A DNA stretch of 64,000 nucleotides from Streptomyces spororaveus (lineage in GTDB: Bacteria; Actinomycetota; Actinomycetes; Streptomycetales; Streptomycetaceae), in the NCBI RefSeq assembly GCF_016755875.1, contig NZ_BNED01000005.1, forward strand, positions 7,143,501-7,207,500, read 5' to 3'. Both the position numbers and the translations under genes were made by a program. Below are positions 34,531-42,736 of this stretch, piece after piece (position 1 is the stretch's first letter; each line of letters starts with the position of its first letter). A model generated the notes under the pieces. That model made no database searches, was not told the origin of the DNA, and worked only from the letters and a program-made list of their open reading frames with translations.

Positions 34531-34549
34531 ACGCAACAGCTCGTTGCGT
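34531..34549. promoter_or_regulatory. Inverted repeat before exporter copy 2
   Basis: ACGCAAC-agctc-GTTGCGT, 7-bp perfect arms, just upstream of the ribosome-binding site GAGAGGA (34554-34560). It is a candidate operator for the divergent XRE regulator, or a 5'-UTR hairpin. Copy 1 of the exporter lacks it. Confidence 0.55.
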
Positions 34550-34571
34550 GGTCGAGAGGATGTGGTTCGTG

Positions 34572-35981
34572 ATGTCGGTCGTCGAGGGTGCGCGGGTCGA
34601 TACGGGAACGGAGGACCCCGTTCGTCTGGACGGGCGTCTGAAGTTGGTGTTGGTGGTGCTGCTGGTGGCGCAGTTCATGCTGGCGGTTGATTTCTCGATT
34701 CTGAACGTGGCGTTGCCGGTGATCGGTGACGGTCTCGGTTTCTCGTTGTCGAATCTGCAGTGGATCGCGACGTCGTTCGCGCTCTGCGCGGCTGGTTTCA
34801 CGCTGTTGTTCGGTCGGGTGGCGGACCTGTTCGGTCGGCGCCGGCTGTTCCTGGTGGGGTTGGCGGTGCTGGGTCTGTCGTCGCTGGCGGGTGGTCTGGC
34901 GACGTCGCCGGAGATGCTGATCGCGGCGCGTGTGTTCCAGGGTCTGGCGACGGCCGCGGTGACTCCGGCGGGTCTGTCCCTGCTGACGACGTCGTTTCCC
35001 GAGGGGCCGTTGCGGCAGAAGGCTTTGGGTCTCAATGGTGCGCTGATGTCCGCGGGGTTCACGACGGGCGCGATTCTGGGTGGCGTCCTGACGGATCTGC
35101 TGTCGTGGCGGTGGGCGTTCTTCATCAACGTGCCGGTGGCTCTGGCGGTGCTGTTCATCGCTCCCACGGTGATCAAGGAGTCGCGTCCGCAGTCGCGTCC
35201 GAAGCTGGATGTTCCCGGTGCGACGGCGGTGACGCTGGGTCTGCTGGCGTTGATCTACGGGTTGACGCAGGCGGGTGAGCACGGTTGGGGTTCGGGCAGT
35301 GCGCTGGGCTGGCTGGCGGCGGGTGTGGTGCTGCTGGTGGCTTTCTATGCGATCGAGGCGAAGTCGTCGGCTCCGCTGGTGCCGGTGTCGGTGTTGAAGA
35401 AGAAGACGGTGGCGTGGGGCAATATCGCGGGTCTGATCGCGTTCCTCACCGAGACCAGTCTGGTGTTCCTGATGACGCTGTATCTCCAGGAGGTGCTGGA
35501 CTTCTCGCCGCTGACGGCCGGTCTGTCCTTCGGCGTCCTGGGTGTCGGTACGGTGATCGGCGGTTCGATCGCGCCTCGCGTGATCGGTGCGACGAGCACG
35601 CGGGCCACATTGGTCATCGGTGGGGTGCTGCAGGCGGTGGCGACGCTGAGTCTGGTGGCGCTGGGTGAGACGTCGGCGAGCATGTGGCTGCTGCTGGTCG
35701 CGACGTTCGCGGGTGGTATCGGCAACATGCTGGTGATCGTCGGGTTCATGGTGACCGCGACCACGGGTCTGCCGGACCATGAGCAGGGTATGGCCACCGG
35801 TCTGGCGACGATGACGCAGCAGGTCGGTATCACGATGGGTACGCCGATCATGTCGGCGGTGGCCGCTGCCAACGCCGACATCCACGCGGGCATCACGACC
35901 GCGGTGATCGTGAACACGGCCATCGTCGTGGCCGGCATCCTCACCACCGTCCTCTTCCTCCGCGCCAAGCAGTCCAGCTGA
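34572..35981 (+). CDS. DHA2-family (EmrB/QacA) 14-TM exporter, copy 2
   Basis: A 469-residue exporter, the close twin of the gene at 23223. The first ~15 residues (MSVVEGARVDTGTEDPVRLD) are diverged from copy 1 in DNA but parallel in protein, and the C-terminus ends RAKQSS instead of NKAARTPAAG. Within the shared stretch only residues near ATSTRATLVIGGVLQ differ (copy 1 has ATGTRTTLIVGGLLQ). GAGAGGA lies 11 nt before ATG 34572 (8 nt before GTG 34569). It heads an operon-like row with an alpha/beta hydrolase, an unknown gene and a luciferase-like oxidoreductase. Self-resistance or xenobiotic export under the XRE regulator is likely. Confidence 0.9.
   Translation: MSVVEGARVDTGTEDPVRLDGRLKLVLVVLLVAQFMLAVDFSILNVALPVIGDGLGFSLSNLQWIATSFALCAAGFTLLFGRVADLFGRRRLFLVGLAVLGLSSLAGGLATSPEMLIAARVFQGLATAAVTPAGLSLLTTSFPEGPLRQKALGLNGALMSAGFTTGAILGGVLTDLLSWRWAFFINVPVALAVLFIAPTVIKESRPQSRPKLDVPGATAVTLGLLALIYGLTQAGEHGWGSGSALGWLAAGVVLLVAFYAIEAKSSAPLVPVSVLKKKTVAWGNIAGLIAFLTETSLVFLMTLYLQEVLDFSPLTAGLSFGVLGVGTVIGGSIAPRVIGATSTRATLVIGGVLQAVATLSLVALGETSASMWLLLVATFAGGIGNMLVIVGFMVTATTGLPDHEQGMATGLATMTQQVGITMGTPIMSAVAAANADIHAGITTAVIVNTAIVVAGILTTVLFLRAKQSS
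34617..35962 (+). repeat. Long direct repeat, copy 2 (with 23286-24631)
   Basis: Partner of the repeat at 23286-24631; the diverged patch here is 35594-35631. Direct orientation means recombination between copies would delete about 11.3 kb, from the exporter behind the StrR gene through the acyltransferase and XRE genes. Confidence 0.93.
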
Positions 35982-36093
35982 CGAAGTGCGCGCCTCCACT
36001 AAGGCAACTCCGCCTTGTGACAGCCCTGCCCCGGCCGCGAACGTTGGCCCCGGGCCCGGCGCGAGCGCCGGCTACCGATGGAAAGGAACCCCG

Positions 36094-36933
36094 ATGGCCA
36101 CACCCACCGTCGTCAGCTGGGAGCAGGTGTCCGTGCCCACCCCGTCCGGGCCCCTTGCCGTCCGGGTGTTCCGGCCGGGCACCGCAACACCGCGCGGCTG
36201 GCTCGTGTGGGCCCACGGAGGCAGCTGGCGTGCCGGATCCGCCCAGGACTGGCACGGCGCCACCGCCGAACTCGCCCGGGACTCCGGCTTCGGCGTGATG
36301 AGCGTGGACTACCGGCTCGCCCCCGACGTACGCCACCCGGCCATGGTCGAGGACGTCCTGTCCGCCCTGACCTGGGCCGGGGAACAGCGGGACGGGCCCG
36401 TCGGCGGCCCGCCCGTCCTGGCCGTCGGCGGGGACAGCGCAGGCGGCACCCTCGCCGCCTCGGCCGCCCTCGTCTGCCGCGACCGCGGGATGCCGCTGGC
36501 CGCGCAGGTACTGGCGTACCCGCCGCTGGACCCCGGCTGCGCCGCGGCCTCGTACCACCGCTTCCCCGACATGTTCCCCACGGCCTCCTACCTGAGGGCG
36601 GCCTGGCAGGACTACCGGCAACCGGGCCGGCCGGTCGCCGCGGACGGCACGCGGCTCCACAGCACCCCCTTCGAAGCCGCCGACCTGCGGGGACTCGCAC
36701 CGGCCGTGATGGCCACCGGCGACCTCGACCCCGTCAGCGACGACGTGCACCGCTACGGGCGCCTGCTGCGGGCGGCCGGAGTACGGGTCGCCCTGGGGGA
36801 GTTCCGGCAGACGGGCCACGGGGCGTTCCTGCAACCGGGCCGCGACCCGGGCGGGCACCCGGCGGCGTCGCTGCGCGGCTGGCTCGCGCAGGCCCTGCAC
36901 CGGTTCACGTCACCGGACGACGCCGAGGCCTGA
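36094..36933 (+). CDS. Alpha/beta hydrolase of the HSL family
   Basis: A 279-residue esterase/lipase-type enzyme. WAHGGSWRAGS is the oxyanion-hole HGG motif, VDYRLAPDVRHPAMVEDVL is the classic HSL segment, GGDSAGGTLA carries nucleophile Ser115, TGDLDPVSDDV supplies the Asp, and TGHGAF the His. All three catalytic residues are present. ATG 36094 has AAAGGAA upstream. It is 112 bp after exporter copy 2 and 36 bp before the next gene. Likely a deacylase on a small ester; the substrate is unknown. Confidence 0.9.
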   Translation: MATPTVVSWEQVSVPTPSGPLAVRVFRPGTATPRGWLVWAHGGSWRAGSAQDWHGATAELARDSGFGVMSVDYRLAPDVRHPAMVEDVLSALTWAGEQRDGPVGGPPVLAVGGDSAGGTLAASAALVCRDRGMPLAAQVLAYPPLDPGCAAASYHRFPDMFPTASYLRAAWQDYRQPGRPVAADGTRLHSTPFEAADLRGLAPAVMATGDLDPVSDDVHRYGRLLRAAGVRVALGEFRQTGHGAFLQPGRDPGGHPAASLRGWLAQALHRFTSPDDAEA

Positions 36934-36969
36934 GTCCTTCCTTCCCCTACTCCCTTCCAAGGAGCTGAC

Positions 36970-37491
36970 ATGACCACTTCCGACGTCCCCAACCTGGACG
37001 CCCTGCTGCGCCACTTCGCCGATCTGCGCGACGGCATCCACGGCGGTTCCGTCTCCCGCCCCGACAAGGAGGAGCACTTCCGGACCGCCGCGCGCCTGCT
37101 GGACCCGTACGCCCGCCAGGCGCTCGGCGAACTCAACGACGAACTGCTCCTCGGGCAGGGCGTGATCGACGCCAGTGGCGTCCAACGCGCCGACGACCGC
37201 AGTCTCTTCCACGCCTGGACCCTGTGGTGGGACGAGCAGTCGGCCGCCGACATCCCGCCCGTGACGCTGTACGCGCACTACGGAGCCTCCTTCCACCACC
37301 CGCACCTGCGGGGCGCGACGGTCTCCGAATGGCCGCTGAACGTCTTCGACGGCGCACAGGCCGCCGCCGAACTGCCCACCCTGCGCGCGATCGCCGCCGC
37401 GGACCTCCACAACCTGGTCTTCGAACGGGACTTCAGGATCGTGCCCGCGACCATGGCGGGCGCCACCGGCCTCCCCGCCCACCAGCACTGA
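36970..37491 (+). CDS. Protein of unknown function
   Basis: 173 residues, soluble, no signal peptide. I do not recognise a family. Visible features are a helical N-terminal half (LDALLRHFADLRDGIHG, TAARLLDPYARQALGELNDE) and a central block with many aromatics and His (SLFHAWTLWWDEQ, YAHYGASFHHPHLRGATVSE). AAGGAGCTGAC precedes ATG 36970. It is wedged between a hydrolase and a flavin-dependent oxidoreductase with short gaps (36 and 13 bp), so it belongs to that operon. Confidence 0.7.
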   Translation: MTTSDVPNLDALLRHFADLRDGIHGGSVSRPDKEEHFRTAARLLDPYARQALGELNDELLLGQGVIDASGVQRADDRSLFHAWTLWWDEQSAADIPPVTLYAHYGASFHHPHLRGATVSEWPLNVFDGAQAAAELPTLRAIAAADLHNLVFERDFRIVPATMAGATGLPAHQH

Positions 37492-37504
37492 AAGGCGGCC
37501 CGTC

Positions 37505-38524
37505 ATGACGAAGCTGCGACTGTCCGTACTCGACCAGACCCCGGTCGGCGAGGACCACACCCCCGACCAGGCGCTGCGCGCTTCCGTGGACCTCGCCCGC
37601 GCCGCCGAGGCCCTCGGCTACACCCGCTACTGGGTCGCCGAACACCACGACTCACCGGGCTTCGCGAGCAGCGCGCCGGAGATCCTCGCGGGCACCCTGC
37701 TGGCCCACACCTCGCGGATGCGGATCGGCACCGGCGGAGTGCTGCTGCCGCGCTACGACCCGGCGAAGGTGGCCGAGGTGTTCGGCGTACTGGCCTCCCT
37801 CCACCCGGGGCGGGTCGACCTCGGCATCGGCCGGGCCGGCGGCCCCGCCCGCGACTTCCCGCACCGCCTGGCGCAACTGCGCGCCCTGCTGGGCGAAGGC
37901 GGAGTCGTTCCGCACGCACCGGTCCCGCCGCAGATGTGGCTCCTCGGCGCGGGACGCGAGTCGGCGCGGCTGGCCGGACTCCTGGGTACGGAGTTCGCGT
38001 TCGGGCACTTCTTCTCCCCGGTAGGCGGCCAGGAGGCCTTCGAGGACTACCGCGCCCAGTTCCGTACCTCCACGGGCGACCGGCCGGGCGGCGCGCTCGC
38101 CGTACGCGTGGTCACGGCCGACAGCGCCGGCCGCGCCGAGGAACTGGCCCAGAGCCTGCTGCTGTGGCGCGCCCGCAAGGACCTCGGCGAGGACGGCCCG
38201 CTGCCGTCGTACGAGACCACGCGCCGCCACCGCTGGACGGGCGCGGAGCTGGAACGGGCCAAGGTGCACCGCACGGCCCTCGTCTCCGGGGCGCCCGAGC
38301 AGGTGACCGCGGTCCTGAAGGCCCTCGCCGGGAGCCACGGCGTGGACGAGCTGATCGTCAACACCCTGACCTGCGACCCGGCGGACCGCCGACGCTCCTA
38401 CGAGCTGCTGTCCGAGACCTTCGCCCTCCCGGCCCCCGAGCCGCGGTCCGCGGCCCCGGTCGGGGCCTCGGGCCCGGCCCTCCGGGTTCAGGAGCGGTCG
38501 AGGCCCCAGGTCTGGAGCGCGTAG
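37505..38524 (+). CDS. Luciferase-like (LLM class) flavin-dependent oxidoreductase
   Basis: A 339-residue TIM-barrel enzyme of the MsnO8-like bacterial luciferase group. LSVLDQTPVGEDHTPDQAL, GYTRYWVAEHHDSPGFASSA and RMRIGTGGVLLPRYDPAKVA are its typical blocks; HPGRVDLGIGRA contacts the flavin phosphate. FMNH2 or F420H2 would be the cofactor, supplied by a separate reductase. It follows the unknown gene by 13 bp. The last 37 bp overlap the 3' end of the convergent GNAT gene; the C-terminal ~25 residues are low-complexity. Confidence 0.9.
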   Translation: MTKLRLSVLDQTPVGEDHTPDQALRASVDLARAAEALGYTRYWVAEHHDSPGFASSAPEILAGTLLAHTSRMRIGTGGVLLPRYDPAKVAEVFGVLASLHPGRVDLGIGRAGGPARDFPHRLAQLRALLGEGGVVPHAPVPPQMWLLGAGRESARLAGLLGTEFAFGHFFSPVGGQEAFEDYRAQFRTSTGDRPGGALAVRVVTADSAGRAEELAQSLLLWRARKDLGEDGPLPSYETTRRHRWTGAELERAKVHRTALVSGAPEQVTAVLKALAGSHGVDELIVNTLTCDPADRRRSYELLSETFALPAPEPRSAAPVGASGPALRVQERSRPQVWSA

Positions 38525-39030
38525 GGCCGGCCCTTCTCCTCGCCCGTGATCAGCGGTACGTCGAGGAGGCGGAAACCGGCCCGGGTGGCCACGCCGACGC
38601 TGGAGGCGTTCTCGGCCTCCAGCTCCAGGATCACCTGGTCCACCCCCAGCTGCTCGAAGGCGTACGCGGCCATCACCCGCACCGCGCGCGCGGCCAGCCC
38701 CCGGCCCCGGTGCGCCGGACCGAGCGCGTACCCGAGCTCCGTGCCCTCGGGCGCGCGCTTGAGCATCACCTCGCCGAGCGGGGCGCCGCCGTCGACGGTG
38801 ATGGCCAGCAGGATGGCCGTACCCTCCTTGCGCAGCTCCCGCGCCCGGTCCAGCCGGTTGCGGGCGGCCTCGTCGTCGAAGGGGGAGACGATCGGCGTCC
38901 AGTACGCGATGTCGGGGTGGTCGAAGAGCCCGGGCATCGACGCCAGGTCCGCCGCCGTCCAGTCGCGCAGGACCAGGCCCTCGCCCGTCAGCTCGATCCG
39001 GTCGGGAAAGGACTGCGTCGTGCTGCTCAT
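38488..39030 (-). CDS. GNAT-family N-acetyltransferase (RimJ/RimL type)
   Basis: 180 residues. Strand order fits GNAT: LVLRDWTAADLASMPGLFDH at the start, GEVMLKRAPEGTELGYALGP in the middle, then HRGRGLAARAVRVMAAYAFE as the acetyl-CoA loop (R/Q-x-x-G-x-G/A equivalent), and ENASSVGVATRAGFRLLDV at the end. ATG 39030 has GGAGGT 10 nt upstream. It likely acetylates an N-terminus or small amine. It converges on the LLM gene with a 37-bp overlap. Confidence 0.88.
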   Translation of the reverse strand: MSSTTQSFPDRIELTGEGLVLRDWTAADLASMPGLFDHPDIAYWTPIVSPFDDEAARNRLDRARELRKEGTAILLAITVDGGAPLGEVMLKRAPEGTELGYALGPAHRGRGLAARAVRVMAAYAFEQLGVDQVILELEAENASSVGVATRAGFRLLDVPLITGEEKGRPYALQTWGLDRS

Positions 39031-39118
39031 GCGGGGAGACCTCCGTGGCTGGTGCTGGACGGGCCAAGATATCCGGCGCCCGGTCACCGGTTCACCGGGT
39101 TATCCGGTGATCTCCTAG

Positions 39119-39299
39119 GGGGTGTCTTGCCGGTCAGGGCGGATCAGGGAGCGGTGGCCGGTGCCGTGGGGTCTCCCCAGGCCCGCCAGGGCCGAGGGGA
39201 AGAATCGCAAGGCGGACGAGGGAGGCGACGCGGAGCGTCGCCGACCGAGGACAACGCGGCGAGGCGCGGAGTGAAGGAGCCGGCACCCGTCACGAGAAA
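39119..39299. repeat. Possible dispersed Streptomyces repeat or element remnant
   Basis: A non-coding 180-bp stretch begins GGGGTGTCTTGCCGGTCAGG and contains GCGACGCGGAGCGTCGCCGA, which has internal symmetry (GCGACGC/GCGTCGC). Its texture (AAGGCGGACGAGGGAGGCGA) resembles a sequence I have seen repeated in Streptomyces intergenic DNA, but I cannot confirm copies elsewhere from one window. Its last bases overlap the 3' end of the next gene. Confidence 0.3.
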
Positions 39300-39589
39300 A
39301 TCGCGTGGACCTGATCGACCGCTTCAGGTCCGTAGCCAACCGCGCCCACGGGGACTGCGCCGTTGATCGCCTCGATCACACGCCCGGCCCAGACCGGCCC
39401 GAATCCCCCGCACAGTTCAATCAGCTGCACGCCCTCGCCCACGAGGCGGCGCGCGGCCTCGATGCCCTCCTCGGGCTTCCCCACCCCGACGAACACACTG
39501 CGGCACGTACCCGTGTCCACGACGCTGACATCGCCACCTGCCGCGCTGCCGTCCGCCGTGTAGATGAACCCCCAGTGTGTGAGCGCCAT
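39290..39589 (-). CDS. Small DUF6506-like protein
   Basis: 99 residues starting at ATG 39589 behind AGGAGGT. MALTHWGFIYTADGSAAGG, SVVDTGTCRSVFVGVGKPEE and GVQLIELCGGFGPVWAGRVI make a compact alternating alpha/beta pattern. The ELCGGFGP motif is what I associate with DUF6506, short cytosolic proteins of unknown role. No neighbour shares its direction closely, so it is probably alone. Confidence 0.75.
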   Translation of the reverse strand: MALTHWGFIYTADGSAAGGDVSVVDTGTCRSVFVGVGKPEEGIEAARRLVGEGVQLIELCGGFGPVWAGRVIEAINGAVPVGAVGYGPEAVDQVHAIFS

Positions 39590-39754
39590 ACGTATCGACC
39601 TCCTGTGATCGTCAGAGCCACCAGCCAAGCAGAGCCCGGGCGGGAATGGCCTGGAACGGAGACAAGCCGTGAGTGATCTACGCCGCACTCCGGATGCCCG
39701 CACCGTCCAAGTACAGCAACACGGCCCGCTAGCGCATGATCCGCCGGACAGCTC

Positions 39755-40750
39755 CTAGACCGCGTACCGGTCCGGGACGAAGAGGGACGGGTTCGCCGCG
39801 ATCCAGTCCGAGGTACGGCTCAGGCCCTCCTCCAGGCCGACCCGCGGCCGCCAGCCCGCCCAGTCGCGGGCCCGGGAGTTGTCCGACAGCAGGCGCTGGA
39901 CCTCGCTGCCCGACGGGCGCAGCCGGGTCGGGTCCACCACCACCTCCGCGTCCCGGCCCGACGCCGTGATCAGGGCCTGGGCCAGGGCGCCGACCGAGAT
40001 CTCCTCACCCGTACCGAGGTTGACCACCTCACCCAGCGCCCGGTCGCACTCCGCCACCGCCAGGAAGCCCTCCGCCGTGTCCGTCACGTACGTGAAGTCC
40101 CGGGTCGGCGTGAGCGAGCCGAGGCGGATCTCCCGGGAACCCGCGTGCAGTTGCGCCAGGATCGTCGGGATGACCGCGCGCGCGGACTGGCGCTGCCCGT
40201 AGGTGTTGAACGGGCGCACCACCGTCACCGGGAGTTCGAAGGCGTGGTGGAAGGAGAGTGCCATCATGTCCGCGCCGATCTTCGAAGCGGAGTACGGGGA
40301 CTGCGGCTGCAGCGGGTGGCTCTCGGAGATCGGGGCGGTCAGTGCCGTCCCGTAGACCTCACTGGTCGAGGTGTGCACCAGGCGCCGGACCCCGTGCCGC
40401 CGGCAGGCCTCCGCCACGTTCTGCGTGCCCGTGACGTTCGTCTGCACGTACGCGCCCGGCGAGGCGTAGCTGTACGGAATCCCGATCAGCGCCGCCAGGT
40501 GGAAGACGGTGTCGCAGCCGGCCACCGCGTCACTGACCCGGCCCGCGTCACGGACGTCGCCCGCCCACATCTCCACCGGACCGTCCGGGTCGGCGAGGTA
40601 GCGCGCCAGGTGGCCCTTCTCGGCGTACGGCTTGTAGTGGACGAAGGCGCGCACCCGCGCACCCCGCGACACCAGCAGGTCCACCAGCGTCGAGCCGATG
40701 AAGCCCTCCGCGCCGGTGACGAGGACGGTGCGGTCGGTCCAGCTGTTCAT
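39755..40750 (-). CDS. NAD-dependent nucleotide-sugar 4,6-dehydratase (LegB-like)
   Basis: A 331-residue extended SDR. VLVTGAEGFIGSTLVDLLVS is the NAD motif. HTSTSEVYGTALTAPISESH with PQSPYSASKIGADMMA supplies the Thr/Ser, Tyr and Lys of 4,6-dehydratases. VRPFNTYGQRQSARAVIPTI and IRLGSLTPTRDFTYVTDTAE are typical of the LegB group acting on UDP-GlcNAc-type sugars. Its ATG overlaps the stop of the MurG-like gene by 4 bp, so the two are coupled. The pair may alter a UDP-GlcNAc-derived sugar for cell-wall or glycolipid use. Confidence 0.87.
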   Translation of the reverse strand: MNSWTDRTVLVTGAEGFIGSTLVDLLVSRGARVRAFVHYKPYAEKGHLARYLADPDGPVEMWAGDVRDAGRVSDAVAGCDTVFHLAALIGIPYSYASPGAYVQTNVTGTQNVAEACRRHGVRRLVHTSTSEVYGTALTAPISESHPLQPQSPYSASKIGADMMALSFHHAFELPVTVVRPFNTYGQRQSARAVIPTILAQLHAGSREIRLGSLTPTRDFTYVTDTAEGFLAVAECDRALGEVVNLGTGEEISVGALAQALITASGRDAEVVVDPTRLRPSGSEVQRLLSDNSRARDWAGWRPRVGLEEGLSRTSDWIAANPSLFVPDRYAV

Positions 40751-41937
40751 ATGCGCTCCAGGTGAGGGGTGGGGACGAGGCCGGCGACGCGGAGGACTTC
40801 GGCGGCCAGCAGTTCGGCGGCCCGCGCGTGCGGGCCGGGGTCGGCGGCGCCGGCCATCGCCGACAGCCGGGCCGGGTCGGCCAGCAGCGGCCCGATGAGG
40901 CCGGCGAGGGATTCGGCGGTGGTCTCGGCGTCGGGCAGGAGCAGTCCCGCGCCCGCGTCCGACAGGACCCGCGCGTTGTGGGTCTGGTGGTCGCCGGGCG
41001 CGTACGGGTAGGGCACCAGGACCGACGGGACCCCGGTCGCCGCGAGCTCGGCGACGGTCGCGGAGCCCGCACGGCACACCACCAGGTCGGCGGCCGCGTA
41101 CACGAGGTCCATCCGGTCCAGGTACGGCAGCGCCCGGGCGATCCGCTCCCCACCGGTCGACACCAGGTCGGCCACCGTGTCCGCCAGCGCGGCCGGACCG
41201 GTCTTGACCAGCAGCTGTACGTCGTCCCGGTACTGCCAGAGGTCGGCCAGCGCGGCCGCCGCCCGCGTGAGGCGTACCGCGCCCAGGCTGCCGCCGTTGA
41301 AGACGACCAGCCGGCGCCCCGCGGGCACCCCGAGCGCGCGCCGGGCCTCGGCGCGCAGCGCCACCCGGTCCGGTCCGGGCAGCCCGGCGAGGCCGGCCAG
41401 GGCGGCGGAGATCGGCATACCGGTGGTCAGCGCCCGGGCACCGCCCGACAGGTGGGCCCGGCTGCGGTCGAAGGCCACCGCGACGTGCGGGGTGAGCCGG
41501 GCCGCGAACTGGTTGGCGCGCCCGGGCACCGCGTTCGACTCGTGGATCACGGCCGGCAGCCCCGCCAGCCGGGCACCCAGCACGGCGGGGGCGCTCGGAT
41601 ATCCGCCCATGCCCACGACGGCGTGGGCCCCCTGCGCCCGGATCACCGCACGCGCCTGGTGCGCGGAGCGCAGCAGCGCCGCGGGGAGGAGGTACCGCTT
41701 CGCGCCCAGCGCGGGGTCGAAGGGGATCATGTCGACGGTGTGCAGGCGGTAGCCGGCGCCGGGGATCAGCTCGGTCTCCAGGCCCCGCTCGGTCCCGATG
41801 AACGAGACCACGGCTCCGGGCACGGCGGCACGCAGCGCCTCCGCGAGGGCGAGACCGGGATAGATGTGGCCGCCGGTGCCGCCCGCACCGATCACGACGG
41901 AGAGCGCCGCGGATGAGTGGGATGTGGTGGTGGTCAT
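40747..41937 (-). CDS. MurG-family glycosyltransferase (probable second MurG)
   Basis: A 396-residue GT28 enzyme. VVIGAGGTGGHIYPGLALAE is the MurG G-loop 1, VVGMGGYPSAPAVLGARLAG loop 2, IHESNAVPGRANQFAARLTP loop 3, and AELAATGVPSVLVPYPYAPG with DHQTHNARVL forms the UDP-GlcNAc pocket. MurG adds GlcNAc to lipid I on the inner membrane face. The usual murG sits in the dcw cluster, absent here, so this is likely a paralogue. It is divergent from an OmpR-type two-component system with an inverted repeat between. A role in an altered lipid II or cell-wall-antibiotic response is plausible, not shown. Confidence 0.87.
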   Translation of the reverse strand: MTTTTSHSSAALSVVIGAGGTGGHIYPGLALAEALRAAVPGAVVSFIGTERGLETELIPGAGYRLHTVDMIPFDPALGAKRYLLPAALLRSAHQARAVIRAQGAHAVVGMGGYPSAPAVLGARLAGLPAVIHESNAVPGRANQFAARLTPHVAVAFDRSRAHLSGGARALTTGMPISAALAGLAGLPGPDRVALRAEARRALGVPAGRRLVVFNGGSLGAVRLTRAAAALADLWQYRDDVQLLVKTGPAALADTVADLVSTGGERIARALPYLDRMDLVYAAADLVVCRAGSATVAELAATGVPSVLVPYPYAPGDHQTHNARVLSDAGAGLLLPDAETTAESLAGLIGPLLADPARLSAMAGAADPGPHARAAELLAAEVLRVAGLVPTPHLERI

Positions 41938-41963
41938 GTGCGCACACTCCCGGTGCGCCGTAA

Positions 41964-41981
41964 GAACCTTCTAAGAGGTTC
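41964..41981. promoter_or_regulatory. Inverted repeat between the MurG-like gene and the two-component system
   Basis: GAACCT-tctaag-AGGTTC, 6-bp arms, in the 73-bp divergent gap. It is a candidate binding site for the response regulator, controlling itself and the murG-like/dehydratase pair. Confidence 0.5.
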
Positions 41982-42010
41982 TCTCAGAAGCCTTTGGCAG
42001 GCTTTGCCCC

Positions 42011-42736
42011 ATGAGCTCCACGGACAGCACAGGCAGTACGGGCAGGTCAGGCGGGCACCGGATCCTCGTCGTCGACGACGAGCCCGAGGTCCGGGCAGCC
42101 GTCGAGGACGGACTCGCGGTCGAGGGGTACGAGGTCCGGGGCGCTCCGGACGGGCTCGCGGCCCTCTCCCAGGTCGCGGCCTGGGAGCCCGACGCGGTCG
42201 TCCTCGACGTGATGATGCCCGTACTCGACGGCCTCGCCGTCTGCCGGCAGCTGCGGGCGGTGGGCGACCGTACCCCCGTCCTCGTCCTGACCGCGCTCGA
42301 CTCCGTCAGCGAGCGCGTCGACGGACTGGAGGCGGGCGCGGACGACTACCTCGTCAAACCCTTCGCCCTGGACGAACTGGTCGCCCGGGTCCGCGCGCTC
42401 CTGCGACGGGCCGCGCCCGGACCCGCCGGCGCCGCCGCCACGCTCGGCTTCGCCGACCTCGTCCTCGACCCCGCGACCCGGACCGGGCGCCGGGGGAGCC
42501 GTCCGCTGGAGTTCAGCCGTACCGAAGCGGCCCTGCTCGAACTGCTCCTGCGCCACCCCGGCCAGGTACTCCCGCGGGAACTGATCCTCGAACTCGTGTG
42601 GGGGCGGGACTTCGGGCCGGACTCCAACTCCCTCGCCGTCTACGTCGGCTACCTGCGCCGGAAACTGGAGGCAGCGGGCGAGCCCCGGCTGGTGCACACC
42701 GTCCACGGGGTCGGCTACCGGCTGGACGCGGCGTGA
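42011..42736 (+). CDS. OmpR/MprA-family response regulator
   Basis: 241 residues. The receiver domain (residues ~17-130) has the acidic DDE triad in ILVVDDEPEV, phosphoacceptor Asp66 in VVLDVMMPVLDG, Thr in LVLTALD and Lys in YLVKPFALDEL. The winged helix (about 145-240) has RPLEFSRTEAALLELLLRHP and VHTVHGVGYRLDAA. The stop overlaps the sensor kinase's GTG by 4 bp. It probably binds the adjoining divergent promoter region. Confidence 0.93.
   Translation: MSSTDSTGSTGRSGGHRILVVDDEPEVRAAVEDGLAVEGYEVRGAPDGLAALSQVAAWEPDAVVLDVMMPVLDGLAVCRQLRAVGDRTPVLVLTALDSVSERVDGLEAGADDYLVKPFALDELVARVRALLRRAAPGPAGAAATLGFADLVLDPATRTGRRGSRPLEFSRTEAALLELLLRHPGQVLPRELILELVWGRDFGPDSNSLAVYVGYLRRKLEAAGEPRLVHTVHGVGYRLDAA

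Noticed and set aside
32628..34571. Long N-terminal extension of exporter copy 2 running back through the acyltransferase and XRE genes
   Set aside because: The frame happens to stay open. The acyltransferase and XRE genes are coding in other frames, and a ribosome-binding site lies just before 34572.
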